A stretch of 64,000 nt of DNA from Paenibacillus sp. MMS18-CY102 (GCF_009789195.1 NZ_WSTC01000031.1:1-64000), one strand, 5' to 3'; positions 41,508 through 52,379 are shown, counted from the stretch's first letter. Numbers and translations are program-made. The notes: generated by a model not told the origin, from the sequence alone.

Positions 41508-42869
41508 TTAATGAACAAAGCTCAAAATCTCGGTCCATTCCATACTGAGCCGGACGATGTCCTCCTCAATCAGGTCACTGCCGCTCTGTACCTCAATCAG
41601 CTCCAAATCCGTAATGGCGCGGATGCTGTGCTTCATGCCTTCTGGCACGAGCACGACGTCGCCCGCCGTAATCCGGCGGTAGCTGCCATCCAATATAATC
41701 TCGCCTTCACCTGCGATAATCGTCCATACCTCACTGCGCTTAAGGTGATATTGATAGCTCAGGTTCCTCCCCGCAGTTATCGCAATCCGCTTCGTTAATA
41801 CGTTTCGCCCATCGGCAACTTGCATGAAATCGATGACCTTGTATTGCCCCCAACGGCGTTCCTCGAACATTGGCCGCTGATTCCAGTCGCCCGACAGCTC
41901 TTTAATTCGCGGGCTATGCGATTTGTCAGAGACGAGAATGCCATCCGGGCTCGCTGCAACGACTACATTCGATAAGCCAATCACGGTAATCGGGATTTCC
42001 AGTTCATTAACGAGGTGAGTATTGTGGCTATCCTCCGTAACGGAGCCTTTGCCGTACACCGCGCTTTCCATCTCATCCGTCAGCGTGTTCCATGTCCCAA
42101 GATCACGCCATTGCCCGGAATATCGAGTCACAGCGATATGTGCCAGCTTCTCTACCACCTCGTAATCGAAGCTGTTCTTCGGCAAGCTCCGATATTGCCT
42201 ACTCATCTCTTCATATTGAATAGGCAAATTTTTCTCGATTAGCAGATTAATAATCGTATCCAATCGAAACGCAAATACGCCGCAGTTCCATAAAGCCCCT
42301 TGTGCGATCAACGCTTCAGCTACTTCGGCACTCGGCTTCTCTTTGAAGCACTCCACGCGTTGGGCTGCCCCATGCTCCGCTCCTGAAGGAACGATGTATC
42401 CGAAGCTTTCCGAGGGAGAATCGGGAACAACGCCCATGAGCGCCAATTGTGCGCCAGTTTCCCTAATCGCATGCTCCAGCCCTTTCACATGCTCGAAGAA
42501 ATCTCCACTTACGTATGGATCGACTGGCATGATCGCAACAACCTCATCCAGAGATACACCTTCTACGCTGTACAAATAAGTCGCTGCCAGCGCAATAGCC
42601 GGAAACGTATCTCTCCGCTCCGGCTCCACAATGATCGATGTTTCATTATTCAGTTGGCTCTCAAGCAGCTCGACTTGTGCCCTGCCTGTTGCAATATAAC
42701 TGCTGCTGGATAAGCCCGCCGCGCCCAATTGGCGCCAAACGCGCTGTACCATCGATTCTGTCCCGCCATCCGGGTGCTGCAACAGCGGCAGAAATTGCTT
42801 GGAACGCATGTCATTCGAAAGCGGCCACAGCCGTTTACCCGATCCGCCCGATAGCAGTACGATTTTCAT
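41508..42869 (-). CDS. manC: Mannose-1-phosphate guanylyltransferase / mannose-6-phosphate isomerase
   Basis: Makes GDP-mannose. N-terminal nucleotidyltransferase: LLSGGSGKRLWPLSN, then SKQFLPLL, EPERRDTFPAIALAA and FKEKPS. The C-terminal cupin (RRWGQYKVIDFMQVADGRNV, YQYHLKRSEVWTIIAGEGEI, PEGMKHSI) is the isomerase part of type II enzymes. 453 residues. The ATG at 42869 has GGGAG eight bases upstream and overlaps rmlD by 35 bases. Sits between rmlD and ugd in the nucleotide-sugar block. Confidence 0.93.
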   Translation of the reverse strand: MKIVLLSGGSGKRLWPLSNDMRSKQFLPLLQHPDGGTESMVQRVWRQLGAAGLSSSSYIATGRAQVELLESQLNNETSIIVEPERRDTFPAIALAATYLYSVEGVSLDEVVAIMPVDPYVSGDFFEHVKGLEHAIRETGAQLALMGVVPDSPSESFGYIVPSGAEHGAAQRVECFKEKPSAEVAEALIAQGALWNCGVFAFRLDTIINLLIEKNLPIQYEEMSRQYRSLPKNSFDYEVVEKLAHIAVTRYSGQWRDLGTWNTLTDEMESAVYGKGSVTEDSHNTHLVNELEIPITVIGLSNVVVAASPDGILVSDKSHSPRIKELSGDWNQRPMFEERRWGQYKVIDFMQVADGRNVLTKRIAITAGRNLSYQYHLKRSEVWTIIAGEGEIILDGSYRRITAGDVVLVPEGMKHSIRAITDLELIEVQSGSDLIEEDIVRLSMEWTEILSFVH

Positions 42870-43734
42870 TGCTTTCACTCCCGTCGTTCAGTTCCGTTAT
42901 AAACTGCTCTAGCGCCTCTTCCCAATGCCGCATCGCTGGGAAGCCGCCAAGCCTTAGCGACATATGGTCAAATACAGAGTAAGATGGCCGTTTGGCTGGG
43001 CGTACGAATTGCTCCGACGAGACAGCCGCCAACTCCACTTGAAGCCCCGCAAGACGGAAAATCGCTTCCGCGAATTCATGCCACGAGCAGCTTCCGCTAT
43101 TGGATACATGGTAAGTCCCGTACCGCTCCGTTTCGATTAATCGGCCGATGCAAGCTGCCAAATCTTTCGTAAACGTCGGGCAGCCGACTTGATCGTTCAC
43201 GACCGAGACGCTCCCCCGCTCCGCGCCAAGCTTCAGCATCGTTTTCACGAAGTTCGCGCCATGGGCTCCATAGACCCACGATGTACGCACGATATAATGG
43301 CGGGCGTGCAGCGTCTCGACGAAACGCTCGCCCATCCATTTGGATTTGCCGTACACATTGACAGGATCGATTGGCGAAAACTCGTCGTACGGGCGAAAGC
43401 CTTGGCCATTGAATACGTAGTCCGTGCTGACATAAACTAGCTTCGCACCGATTGAATGGGCAGCTGACGCGACGTTCGCTGTGCCATACCCGTTCACCAT
43501 ATACGCCTGATCCGGCTCATCTTCCGCTTGATCGACCTTCGTATACGCACCCGAATGAATGACAACATCTGGCTTTAATTCCCGCAGTACCTGCTGCACC
43601 TGGCGTTCTGAGGTTACATCGAAATCCGTCCGGCCAAGCCCATGCACTTCATGCCCCAACTCTGCTAAATGCTTAACAAGATCGACGCCCAACTGGCCGT
43701 TGGCGCCTGTCACGACAATCCGTTGTTTAGCCAT
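42835..43734 (-). CDS. rmlD: dTDP-4-dehydrorhamnose reductase
   Basis: Last step of dTDP-L-rhamnose synthesis. Rossmann motif VVTGANGQLGVDLVKHL, STDYVFNG, YGKSKWMGE (catalytic Tyr/Lys) and TSWVYG are typical of RmlD. 299 residues. The ATG at 43734 overlaps the rmlB stop by eight bases; its own end overlaps manC. C-terminal ten residues (SNENRTAIGRIG) are encoded inside the manC start region. Confidence 0.94.
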   Translation of the reverse strand: MAKQRIVVTGANGQLGVDLVKHLAELGHEVHGLGRTDFDVTSERQVQQVLRELKPDVVIHSGAYTKVDQAEDEPDQAYMVNGYGTANVASAAHSIGAKLVYVSTDYVFNGQGFRPYDEFSPIDPVNVYGKSKWMGERFVETLHARHYIVRTSWVYGAHGANFVKTMLKLGAERGSVSVVNDQVGCPTFTKDLAACIGRLIETERYGTYHVSNSGSCSWHEFAEAIFRLAGLQVELAAVSSEQFVRPAKRPSYSVFDHMSLRLGGFPAMRHWEEALEQFITELNDGSESNENRTAIGRIG

Positions 43735-44746
43735 ACAGCGGCTCCCCATACTGCTTGCTGTAATAGTTCATGTAATCACCGGACTTGATGCTGCGCCACC
43801 AGCCCTCGTTCGCCAGATACCACTCAATCGTCTCCGCAATGCCCGTTGCAAACGTATAATCCGGCTTCCAGCCCAGCTTCTCAGTGAGCTTCGTCGGATC
43901 AATTGCATAACGGCGGTCATGGCCCAGGCGGTCTGTTACGTATTTGATCTGCTCCTCCGATTTGCCTAGCTTCGCAAGGATGAGCTTCACGATCTCAATG
44001 TTCGTCCGCTCGTTATGGCCGCCGATGTTGTACACCTCGCCAGGCTCGCCTTTATGAATAACAAGGTCAATCGCTTTAGCATGGTCTTGCACATGCAGCC
44101 AATCGCGCACATTCAAGCCATCGCCGTATACTGGCAACTGCAAGCCATCGAGCGCATTCGTAATCATGAGCGGAATCAATTTTTCTGGAAAATGGTACGG
44201 TCCATAGTTGTTAGAGCAGCGTGTAATATTCACATTCATGCCATATGTTTCGTGGTACGCCTTTACTAGCAGATCCGCTCCCGCTTTGCTTGCAGAGTAA
44301 GGGCTATTCGGCGCTATGGGCGTCTCTTCCGTAAAGTAGCCCGTCTCGCCGAGCGATCCGTATACTTCATCCGTCGAGATTTGCACATATTTGCGGATGC
44401 CCTTGGCACGGGCTGCGTCCAGCAGCACCTGCGTCCCGATCACATTCGTCCGTACAAAGACGCCTGGGTCCGTAATGCTTCGGTCGACATGGGACTCGGC
44501 TGCGAAGTTAACCAGCACATCGATCTCATGTTCATCCAGCAATTGCGCAATGAGTGCCGCATCGGCGATATCGCCTTTGACAAAACGGTAATGCCCATTG
44601 CCTTCAACGTCCTTCAAATTTTCCAAATTGCCTGCGTAGGTCAAGCTATCGAGATTGACCACTCTATAATCCGGGTGCGCCTCGAGCATATATCGAACGA
44701 AATTGCTTCCGATAAAGCCCGCTCCGCCAGTTACTAATAGATTCAT
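43727..44746 (-). CDS. rmlB: dTDP-glucose 4,6-dehydratase
   Basis: Second step of dTDP-rhamnose synthesis. LLVTGGAGFIGSNFVRYML nucleotide motif, ISTDEVYG with the catalytic Asp/Glu pair, YSASKAGADLLV (Tyr/Lys) and RCSNNYGPYHFPEKLIPLM all match RmlB. 339 residues. Lies 21 bases after rmlC and overlaps rmlD. Confidence 0.96.
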   Translation of the reverse strand: MNLLVTGGAGFIGSNFVRYMLEAHPDYRVVNLDSLTYAGNLENLKDVEGNGHYRFVKGDIADAALIAQLLDEHEIDVLVNFAAESHVDRSITDPGVFVRTNVIGTQVLLDAARAKGIRKYVQISTDEVYGSLGETGYFTEETPIAPNSPYSASKAGADLLVKAYHETYGMNVNITRCSNNYGPYHFPEKLIPLMITNALDGLQLPVYGDGLNVRDWLHVQDHAKAIDLVIHKGEPGEVYNIGGHNERTNIEIVKLILAKLGKSEEQIKYVTDRLGHDRRYAIDPTKLTEKLGWKPDYTFATGIAETIEWYLANEGWWRSIKSGDYMNYYSKQYGEPLYG

Positions 44747-44767
44747 ATGTAAACCGCTCCTTTGGGA

Positions 44768-45313
44768 TTAGAAGTAAATGCCCGCCTCACGAATGCCAGG
44801 ATGCACCTTGTCTTTATCCGAGAGAATGACGCGATCCGTCGGCCATTCAATGCCGATGTCTGGGTCGTTCCAGAGCAGCCCGCGATCATGCTCCGCCGAA
44901 TAATATTCATCGACCTTATATAGCACCTGCGTATTAGGCGTTAGCGTGCAGAACCCATGCGCGAACCCTTGTGGGACAAGGAGCTGGCGCTTATTCGACT
45001 CGCTCAGGATAACGCCTACCCATTGGCCGTAAGTCGAGGAACTCTTGCGCAGATCGACCGCCACATCGTAAATCGCGCCTGCCACGACACGCACCAGCTT
45101 CGTCTGTGCCTTCGGCGCAAGCTGAAAGTGCAGCCCTCTTACCGTTCCAGCCTCCGAGGACAAGGAATGGTTATCCTGCACAAACTTGTAGTCAATTCCG
45201 GCAGCATGGAACTTCTCCTTGTTGTAGCTCTCCGTAAAAAAGCCCCGATGATCGCCGAATACATTCGTCTCGATCAACAGGACTCCGTCTAGTTTCGTAT
45301 GGGTTATTTTCAT
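44768..45313 (-). CDS. rmlC: dTDP-4-dehydrorhamnose 3,5-epimerase
   Basis: Third step of dTDP-rhamnose synthesis. Cupin fold with DHRGFFTESYN, FVQDNHSLS, RGLHFQ (catalytic His), RVVAGAIYDVAVDLR and VPQGFAHGFCTL. 181 residues, normal. Between rmlA and rmlB with 18-21 base gaps. Confidence 0.96.
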   Translation of the reverse strand: MKITHTKLDGVLLIETNVFGDHRGFFTESYNKEKFHAAGIDYKFVQDNHSLSSEAGTVRGLHFQLAPKAQTKLVRVVAGAIYDVAVDLRKSSSTYGQWVGVILSESNKRQLLVPQGFAHGFCTLTPNTQVLYKVDEYYSAEHDRGLLWNDPDIGIEWPTDRVILSDKDKVHPGIREAGIYF

Positions 45314-45331
45314 AATAAGTTACGCTCTCCC

Positions 45332-46084
45332 CTATTGAACAGCCACAGGCTGGCGGCCGAAATCCAAATCGAATTGCTCGTTGCGCAGCAGCTCATTCGC
45401 CTTGTTCCACGACTCATGCGTTCCCGCATCCGTCCACCAGCCGCTGAGCACGTCATACGTCAACAAGCCGCGTTCGATATACGCATTGTTCACATCTGTG
45501 ATCTCTAGCTCGCCGCGCCCCGATGGCTTCAGCGTCTTCACAATATCGAACACTTGCGCATCGTACATGTAAATCCCCGTGACCGCGAAATTGCTTTTCG
45601 GCTGCTTTGGCTTCTCTTCGATCGAACGAATTTGTGTGCCATCCAGCTCAGCAACGCCATAACGTTCTGGATCATGCACTTCTTTGATCAATATTTTGGC
45701 GCCAGCGCCTTGCCGCCTGAAATTCTCAACGTATTGGGAAATATCATCGGAGAAAATGTTGTCTCCCAAAATAACAGCGATCGGCTCGTCATGTACAAAG
45801 CTGCGCGCCAAGCCAAGCGCCTGCGCGATGCCGCCTGCTTGGTCCTGCACCTTATACGAGAAGCTCACGCCGAACTCATAACCGCTGCCCAAAAGATTAA
45901 CGACATCGCCCATATGGTCACGTCCCGTGACAATGAGGATGTCGTCAATGCCGGCTTGTTTTAGTTTGTGAATCGAATGGTAAATCATCGGGTATGGCCC
46001 CACCGGCAATAAATGCTTGTTCGTTACCTTCGTCAATGGGTAAAGACGCGATCCTGTTCCGCCTGCAAGTATAATTCCTTTCAT
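45332..46084 (-). CDS. rmlA: Glucose-1-phosphate thymidylyltransferase, short type
   Basis: First step of dTDP-rhamnose synthesis. [20 protein letters not shown] and [15 protein letters not shown] signature, LGDNIF and [20 protein letters not shown]. At 250 residues it is the short Bacillus-type enzyme without the C-terminal allosteric region of the enterobacterial form. Overlaps the Wzx stop by four bases. Confidence 0.95.
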   Translation of the reverse strand: MKGIILAGGTGSRLYPLTKVTNKHLLPVGPYPMIYHSIHKLKQAGIDDILIVTGRDHMGDVVNLLGSGYEFGVSFSYKVQDQAGGIAQALGLARSFVHDEPIAVILGDNIFSDDISQYVENFRRQGAGAKILIKEVHDPERYGVAELDGTQIRSIEEKPKQPKSNFAVTGIYMYDAQVFDIVKTLKPSGRGELEITDVNNAYIERGLLTYDVLSGWWTDAGTHESWNKANELLRNEQFDLDFGRQPVAVQ

Positions 46085-47631
46085 TTCTCAACACTCCTTA
46101 GTCTATTTTGGGCATTTCGCCTCAACAGTTTACTTAGATTTATTTCTTTCACTAGGCTAAGCCCAATCAGATAAATGATCGTAAATGAGCAGCCGCAAAC
46201 GATAAGATTTACAATATCAACAGCGCCTAAATAGAAGCGAATAAAGTATGTACAGATAGCCGCAAGCATACTGGAGGCAAAGATGCTCATTAGCGATTTC
46301 ACATTCATTTTCCATTGTATGGTTCTCGATGAAAACAAATAAACGCAAACCGGATAGACGGTCAGGCTAATCGTACTTGCAATCGCCGCCCCTTGATAAG
46401 AGTATTTCGGAATGAGCAGGATGTTCAGCCCGACATTAACAACCACACAGCAGATAACAAACGTTAGCATCGTTCTCGTTTTATTCTTAATTTCAAACCC
46501 TTTGTGGCCATACATGCCGAAGTTCCACATAATGAGGCCAAACATCATATAGGGCAATATGGATGAACCAGCTTGATACTCATCTCCAAGCAAGAAAGAA
46601 GTAACATCGGATCGAACGACAGTCAAATAGATAAATATCGGGAAAATAATTAACAGGTATACCTTCGAAAAAACAGATATGATTCGTTGAATTTCCTTAT
46701 CGTCCGACGTTGTCGCCGTATTCATAATAATTGGATGGGCTGCCATTAATAACGGTGTGCAAAACAGGCCAATAGAAGCCGATACGACCGAATAGGTCGC
46801 CGTATAAATCCCTACTTCTTGGGAGCTGTGATAAAAACCAAGCATATAACGGTCAACAAGGTTTAATAGCGAGTTTCCAATAAACCATCCAATCATAGGG
46901 AAGCCATACTGAACAAACGTTTTGATAAACTGTTTGTTTTGGGCAGTTAACCTGAATCTGAAAAGGGATCGATAGCCGGTTGTTCTCATCATTGGCACGA
47001 GTACAATCAGTTGAGCGAGCAGAATGCCAAGAAAGATGCTATCTGTGCTTTTGTGCACGAAGAATACGATTAATAGCGAAAGTGCAGATTTTAACAGGGC
47101 ATTCATCAAATTAAACCGCCGATACTCGCCTGCCCTGTAGTCGGATTGAAGAATGGTCGACATCAGGACGAAGAGCATCTGGGTGATAACAATTAAAATG
47201 ACTGTCACATATAAAATCCGGTTTAACCCAAACAGCAAATTAGAAATTGGAGCTAGCAATAAAAGCACTAATGCGCCATACGCCATCATTGCCAGCAAGG
47301 ATTGAAGGTTGCTATCAAATTCTAGCAGCCCATTATTCTCCTTATAGACAGGGCGATATCTCTGAATGGATTGCTGTATCCACTGCGTAATTAGCGTAGA
47401 GACGAACAGTATTGTGCTCAGTATAACCGCATATTGGCCATAGTCAGAAGGATCGAATATTCTTGTGAATACAATAATATTCGCCATTCCTAGTACGGCA
47501 GGAATTATGATGGCGGGACCATATACAAACACATCTTTTTTTAATTTTGCTGACACTTTTTGTACGACGGACGGTGGCTGGGCCACCGCTGAAGCGGAGC
47601 TCGTGTTATTTTGCAAGTGACGCACCTTCAT
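46081..47631 (-). CDS. Wzx-type polysaccharide flippase
   Basis: Membrane protein of the MOP superfamily that moves lipid-linked repeat units across the membrane. 516 residues with 12-14 hydrophobic segments (e.g. [20 protein letters not shown] near the N-terminus, [35 protein letters not shown]). No RBS of quality; translation may be coupled to the upstream glycosyltransferase, which stops four bases before. DNA becomes noticeably more AT-rich here and stays so to about 54 kb, unlike the rml genes. Confidence 0.88.
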   Translation of the reverse strand: MKVRHLQNNTSSASAVAQPPSVVQKVSAKLKKDVFVYGPAIIIPAVLGMANIIVFTRIFDPSDYGQYAVILSTILFVSTLITQWIQQSIQRYRPVYKENNGLLEFDSNLQSLLAMMAYGALVLLLLAPISNLLFGLNRILYVTVILIVITQMLFVLMSTILQSDYRAGEYRRFNLMNALLKSALSLLIVFFVHKSTDSIFLGILLAQLIVLVPMMRTTGYRSLFRFRLTAQNKQFIKTFVQYGFPMIGWFIGNSLLNLVDRYMLGFYHSSQEVGIYTATYSVVSASIGLFCTPLLMAAHPIIMNTATTSDDKEIQRIISVFSKVYLLIIFPIFIYLTVVRSDVTSFLLGDEYQAGSSILPYMMFGLIMWNFGMYGHKGFEIKNKTRTMLTFVICCVVVNVGLNILLIPKYSYQGAAIASTISLTVYPVCVYLFSSRTIQWKMNVKSLMSIFASSMLAAICTYFIRFYLGAVDIVNLIVCGCSFTIIYLIGLSLVKEINLSKLLRRNAQNRLRSVEK

Positions 47632-47634
47632 TCA

Positions 47635-48711
47635 TTAGGCCGAGGCATCGGCCAAAATCTTTTCAAAGCAGGACGAAATGTCATTGTGGCTGTTGCCTTG
47701 TTCAATTAACTCGACGACGGATTTCGCCATGCTTTCCCTCAGATATGGATTCTCCTTCAGTTTGAGGATATTGTCCGCTATCTTCTGGCTCATGTTCTCT
47801 TCCTCATCGACTAATACAATGTTTTTTCCATTCTCGAACATAGCTTCAATCGCTGGTGTTCTGAGGGTAATAATCGGTTTTCCGCATGCTGCCAACTGAA
47901 AAACCTTATTCGGAATGACACGCTTAACCTTCTCGCTAGCGCCAAAAATGCCAAGCCCAATATCAGCCTCAGCAATTTCATTGGGCAGCTTCTCGTATGC
48001 CCTGTGTGACACAAAATCAATATTCTCAAGATTGTACTTCAATGCGAGCTTGATCATATCGTCCCTGGTCTGCCCGGAACCGATCAACGTAAACCGAATG
48101 TCCTCGTGCTCTTTAAGCAGATTAGCTGCTTCGATAATATGTTCAATTCCGTGTAAGGGGCTAAACCCGCCATAAAACAAAATGTTAAATGTGGGACCCT
48201 TCGCAGCATTGGGCACTGGTTTAAAAATATCCTCTGCCCCGACTGGAATTACGGCCAGCTTCCCATCTGCTCCCCCGAAAAACTGTTTGAAAAATGCTTT
48301 ATGATGCTCCGTATCACAAATAACGACATGCGATAGTTTCAAGCATAACCAGTCGTTCAAATAAAACCGGATAGCACGCAAAGACTTCTTCTTAGCCAAT
48401 TTACGATCATTTACTAATGTGTCATAATCGGATATCAACATGTCTGTTACGATTTTTTTGCCAAGAAGCCTAAATATAATTAAAATGAGCGGTGAATTAA
48501 CCTGATTGAAAGCCGGTATAAATATAATCTTGGTATGAACTGTAAATATGACTTGCCATATTAAACGAATGATTTTCAAACTTCTCTTCAGCAATCCGAT
48601 CTCTGGAATTTCAAAAGAACGAAACTTCAACTGCGTATGATTTAATAACACGCGGTTTCTTGAATAGTTCAATTGCCAACCGATCATTGCAAAGTCGATT
48701 TTCTCTCTCAT
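47635..48711 (-). CDS. Glycosyltransferase, GT4-like
   Basis: 358 residues, two Rossmann-like halves. C-terminal half shows FNILFYGGFSPLHGIEHIIE, FTLIGSGQTRDDM and RVIPNKVFQLAACGKPIITL, the GT4 sugar-nucleotide region (E-x7-E motif degenerate: the usual EA.a.G.PV is KVFQLAACGKP). N-terminus lacks a signal peptide. Adds one sugar to the repeat unit; donor and acceptor cannot be read from sequence. Its start overlaps the wzy stop by four bases. Confidence 0.85.
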   Translation of the reverse strand: MREKIDFAMIGWQLNYSRNRVLLNHTQLKFRSFEIPEIGLLKRSLKIIRLIWQVIFTVHTKIIFIPAFNQVNSPLILIIFRLLGKKIVTDMLISDYDTLVNDRKLAKKKSLRAIRFYLNDWLCLKLSHVVICDTEHHKAFFKQFFGGADGKLAVIPVGAEDIFKPVPNAAKGPTFNILFYGGFSPLHGIEHIIEAANLLKEHEDIRFTLIGSGQTRDDMIKLALKYNLENIDFVSHRAYEKLPNEIAEADIGLGIFGASEKVKRVIPNKVFQLAACGKPIITLRTPAIEAMFENGKNIVLVDEEENMSQKIADNILKLKENPYLRESMAKSVVELIEQGNSHNDISSCFEKILADASA

Positions 48712-50069
48712 TTGCCTCCACCCAATCTTGTTACTGTGCCAGCGCCCATGCGATAAGCTCTAGCACTATTTTTCTTAAGCACTTCATTTAGCAACCACGC
48801 AGATACATAGAAGAACACGATAAAAAATGTAGAGTTTGCAAACGCGTCGAACGATACCCTCTGGAACCACATCAAGGAAGGCAGCAGAATGATGACTTGC
48901 TTGAACTGGTTCAATTTCGCAATGATCACGCCAATTATCGCGAATACAACTACAATCAGAGGATAACCGCCTAACTGCCATGCTTCCGCTACTGGAGAGA
49001 AGCCATAACTCATGCCGTGCTGGGCTTGCCAAGGATAATAATGTTGTACAAAAAACTTATCCGAAGAAAACTTAGCCTGGCCGAAAAAATACTCATACAC
49101 GGAAGATGGCAAGAAACTGAAGCTCTCTAAGAGGTATGTATTTTTAGGCCATTCCGCTTCTGCAGCCTTGCCCACCACATCCATAGTAACCCGGAAAGCC
49201 CCTCCCGTTTCTCCGCGATTGTAAGCCCACTCGTACTTCTCATAAGCACTAAGCGGTTGGTTATACAACACGCTGCCTCGAAGGTTTGTGAACAATGGGG
49301 ACATGAATAACAAAATAAAGAAAAGAATCATTATTTTCTTAAATGACGTTGTAATGACACCCTTTTTAGACATGACAAGCAACAGGGCTGGCAAACAAAC
49401 AAATAGAACGTCGCCTCTTGCACCAAATCCAAAGATAAGGAACAGTGCCAGCGTCATCACAAAACCGAGATAATAATTTAACCGCTTTACAGTACTTGCC
49501 GTAATTAGCAAGCCTACACTCAATATAATTTGCCATGGCACGCTGATCGAGCTAGAATCTTCTTTCTGGAAGTTGTTAATCCGGTTCTCAATTCCAATGG
49601 ATCCAATTCCTCCGAGAGACTGTACATGAATAATCAAAAACGCTAGGCCCAGTACCACCAAAAGCATTCCGGTCTCAAACTTGAAAACATATCCCAAACC
49701 ATTAATCGAGACATTAGCTTCTTTTTTGTATCCCAGAACGATTTTTTTCATAAACAAATAGAAAAGTGTGCAAGTAAAGTTAGCTACAGCATACATAGCA
49801 GTTGTCTGCATGAGGGCTGGGCTATGCAGCTCCAATCCTAATAAATAATCCATTGGATACATAGCGGACCACAAAAACAAACATCCAAAAAACCAGAAGT
49901 CTACGCTCAAAAAAGAATCTTTTCTTCTTAGTGCCGGCAATACAATGAAAAGAGGAGACAGCAAACCCATCGCTATAAGAACCCACGCCAGATCCGCTCC
50001 CGATAAAGAAATGAACAAGCATGATACTGAGGCAAGCGTTAATGCATAGAGCAAATAGGCCTTTTTCAT
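48708..50069 (-). CDS. Wzy-type polysaccharide polymerase
   Basis: 453 residues with about 10-12 membrane segments, no enzymatic motif visible, and a large extracytoplasmic loop (SSVYEYFFGQAKFSSDKFFV), which is the usual Wzy/O-antigen polymerase pattern. No sequence signature beyond topology; the call rests on topology plus the neighbouring wzx, wzz and priming transferase, and no other polymerase is present in the operon. Confidence 0.78.
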   Translation of the reverse strand: MKKAYLLYALTLASVSCLFISLSGADLAWVLIAMGLLSPLFIVLPALRRKDSFLSVDFWFFGCLFLWSAMYPMDYLLGLELHSPALMQTTAMYAVANFTCTLFYLFMKKIVLGYKKEANVSINGLGYVFKFETGMLLVVLGLAFLIIHVQSLGGIGSIGIENRINNFQKEDSSSISVPWQIILSVGLLITASTVKRLNYYLGFVMTLALFLIFGFGARGDVLFVCLPALLLVMSKKGVITTSFKKIMILFFILLFMSPLFTNLRGSVLYNQPLSAYEKYEWAYNRGETGGAFRVTMDVVGKAAEAEWPKNTYLLESFSFLPSSVYEYFFGQAKFSSDKFFVQHYYPWQAQHGMSYGFSPVAEAWQLGGYPLIVVVFAIIGVIIAKLNQFKQVIILLPSLMWFQRVSFDAFANSTFFIVFFYVSAWLLNEVLKKNSARAYRMGAGTVTRLGGGK

Positions 50070-50085
50070 GGTTTCATCCGCACCT

Positions 50086-51252
50086 CTATGAGTAGCTAGT
50101 TATTGTACGATTATTATCGAGCAAAACTTGCTCTGGCCTCGCGACATCGTAGACCACTTCAAGCGCACTCAACATATGTTCAATTTGGAACTTCATTTCA
50201 AATAGGTGACGGCTATTTTCTGCAAACTTCGCTGCCAGCAGGGGATTGTTCATAATCGAGATAATCTTCTGCACGCCTTCTTCCACTTTTCTCGATTCAA
50301 ACAGATAGCCATTGTAGCCATCTTTCACGACCTCATTATTGCCAATGACATTCGTTGCGACTAATGGAAGGCCATAATTTAAAGCTTCCAAAACCGAATA
50401 GGGCATCCCTTCATATAAAGAGGTAATTAAGTAAATATCGAAGGTTTGAACGAACGCCATCGGATTTCTTTGGAATCCCGTCAATATAATCTTCTCTTCA
50501 AGCTGATGCTTTTTAATCTCTTGTGCAATTTCATTCTTCATGCTGCCGTCGCCGACATAGACGAATTTTACATTGTCGCACGCTGTTACAACCTCTTTGG
50601 CAATATGGAAGAAGGTCCACGGGTCTTTCTGCGGCTCCAGCCTAGCGGTTGTTCCAATGACAAACGTATTTTGATCCGGAGCGAATTCCCGATTGGTTTT
50701 CGTAATCCCGTTATAAATCAATATGGATTTCCGTGGCGCGGTAACTTTGTTCTGTAACGCTGTATCCCGCTCGCCCTCTGAGACATTGATCGTATAATTG
50801 CAAAACTTGTCCAATACCCTTTCGAAAAACAAAAAAACCAACTTCTTAAGTTGGTTTAGTTCAGAGTTTTGGAACATATAGGCATGCGGCGTATAGATGA
50901 TTTTATTCGTTCGGCATAAGTAAGAGGCAATGCGTCCAACACCTCCAGCTTTAGAGCTGTGGCAATGAACAATGTCCGGTTTAAAATCCCGAATTAACCG
51001 TATGAGCTTGAATAGCGCTTTGGTATCTTTCCAAGGCGATATCTCCCGGACAAAGTTAGCTAACGCATAAAATTTGACCCCTTTTTCCTTAAGGCTATCC
51101 ATCTCTTCCATAAAAATCGGATCTGTACGGTCTACACTGTGTACAACTACGATTTCGTATTTGGAATGGTTAATATGGTGGAGAACATCAAGCAGGTGCT
51201 TCCGAACGCCTCCGCCAATGGATTCACATACATACAGAATTTTTCTTCTCAT
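50086..51252 (-). CDS. Glycosyltransferase family 4 (EpsD-like)
   Basis: 388 residues. N-terminal KILYVCESIGGGVRKHLLDV and DIVHCHSSKAGGVGR, then the GT4 core FVIGTTARLEPQKDPWTFFH, VKFVYVGDGSMKNEI and SLYEGMPYSVLEALNYGLPL (E-x7-E donor-binding motif), as in Bacillus EpsD-type enzymes. Soluble or membrane-associated. Part of the repeat-unit assembly set. Confidence 0.9.
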   Translation of the reverse strand: MRRKILYVCESIGGGVRKHLLDVLHHINHSKYEIVVVHSVDRTDPIFMEEMDSLKEKGVKFYALANFVREISPWKDTKALFKLIRLIRDFKPDIVHCHSSKAGGVGRIASYLCRTNKIIYTPHAYMFQNSELNQLKKLVFLFFERVLDKFCNYTINVSEGERDTALQNKVTAPRKSILIYNGITKTNREFAPDQNTFVIGTTARLEPQKDPWTFFHIAKEVVTACDNVKFVYVGDGSMKNEIAQEIKKHQLEEKIILTGFQRNPMAFVQTFDIYLITSLYEGMPYSVLEALNYGLPLVATNVIGNNEVVKDGYNGYLFESRKVEEGVQKIISIMNNPLLAAKFAENSRHLFEMKFQIEHMLSALEVVYDVARPEQVLLDNNRTITSYS

Positions 51253-51272
51253 TTACCCACCACGCTTCACGT

Positions 51273-52379
51273 CTATTTGATCCCAGACAACTCCGAGCAT
51301 ACGCCACTGGCAAACGATTTCCACCGATACGTGTTAGCATGCCGAACGCCTCTCTCGGAGAGCGAAGCACGCAGCTCACGATCCACTAACAGCTCTTCAA
51401 TCTTCTGCGCAATATCCATGTAATCATGCGGATTGCAGTAGACAACCTCCGAACCGCAAACCTCAGGCAAAGACGCTGCGTTCGACACAATGACGGGGCA
51501 TCCGCAGGACATCGCCTCGATTGGAGGAAGCCCAAACCCTTCGTAGAACGAAGGATAAATAAAGCAAGCTGCATTTTTGTACAGCACGCCTAATTCTTCA
51601 TCTGTCACATAGCCTAAATAGTTAATTTCCTGATTTTTCTGATAATTATCCTCTGAGCTGCTAGTGAACACTTTCGAGAAATTCCCGCCTACGATGACGC
51701 ATTTATAATCGGCCATATTCATTTTCTCCATCGCTTTGACGACAGATTTGAAATTTTTGTTAGGAGCCATGCTGCTAACCGCTAGAACAAACTTTCCTTT
51801 TTCAATCTGGAATTTCGTTAGAATCGTTTCTTCACTAGATTCATCGGCCGGAACGGAAAAATGATCGACGCCCAAATGAACGGCTTTCACTTTATCCTTA
51901 TTAAAACTGCAATACTTAACAAGCTCCGACTTTGAGAAGTTAGAAACCGTAATAATTTTTAAAGACAGTATTTTGAAGAAGAAAAACATGGTTTTGTACC
52001 AGATTTTAAAAGATGCAGAAAAATTGTCGGAGTTGGCGTAAATCGCTGCATCATGAATTGTGACCATTTGTTTCTTCTTCAAAATGGGAGCTGGTCCACA
52101 GAGGTTAATGATGGTCTTTCCGAAACTTTTCAGCGGCAGACTAATCTGTTCCCATAAGTGCCCGTTGAACAACCCCGCTTCTATGACTGGTATGTTGTCC
52201 AATTGGATCTTGTTTGCACTCCCTTTGGGGCAATACACAATAAAGCTGTATTTGTGGAAAGACAAATCTTCCTGGATCAATGCGTCGAGCGATTTAACAA
52301 ATTCATAAGCAACCCTTTGAACGCCTGTAATTCTTTGCTCTAAAAATCTGCCGTTAATAATGATGGTCTCTTTAGACAT
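51273..52379 (-). CDS. Glycosyltransferase family 4 (mannosyltransferase-like)
   Basis: 368 residues. RFLEQRITGVQRVAYEFVKS at the N-terminus and FYEGFGLPPIEAMSCGCPVI with SNAASLPEVCGS in the donor site resemble bacterial mannosyltransferases of the MtfB/WbdB type, which would agree with manC in the operon; the specificity is inference. The ATG at 52379 has AGGAG seven bases upstream; an in-frame upstream start lies within the previous gene's end. Confidence 0.87.
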   Translation of the reverse strand: MSKETIIINGRFLEQRITGVQRVAYEFVKSLDALIQEDLSFHKYSFIVYCPKGSANKIQLDNIPVIEAGLFNGHLWEQISLPLKSFGKTIINLCGPAPILKKKQMVTIHDAAIYANSDNFSASFKIWYKTMFFFFKILSLKIITVSNFSKSELVKYCSFNKDKVKAVHLGVDHFSVPADESSEETILTKFQIEKGKFVLAVSSMAPNKNFKSVVKAMEKMNMADYKCVIVGGNFSKVFTSSSEDNYQKNQEINYLGYVTDEELGVLYKNAACFIYPSFYEGFGLPPIEAMSCGCPVIVSNAASLPEVCGSEVVYCNPHDYMDIAQKIEELLVDRELRASLSERGVRHANTYRWKSFASGVCSELSGIK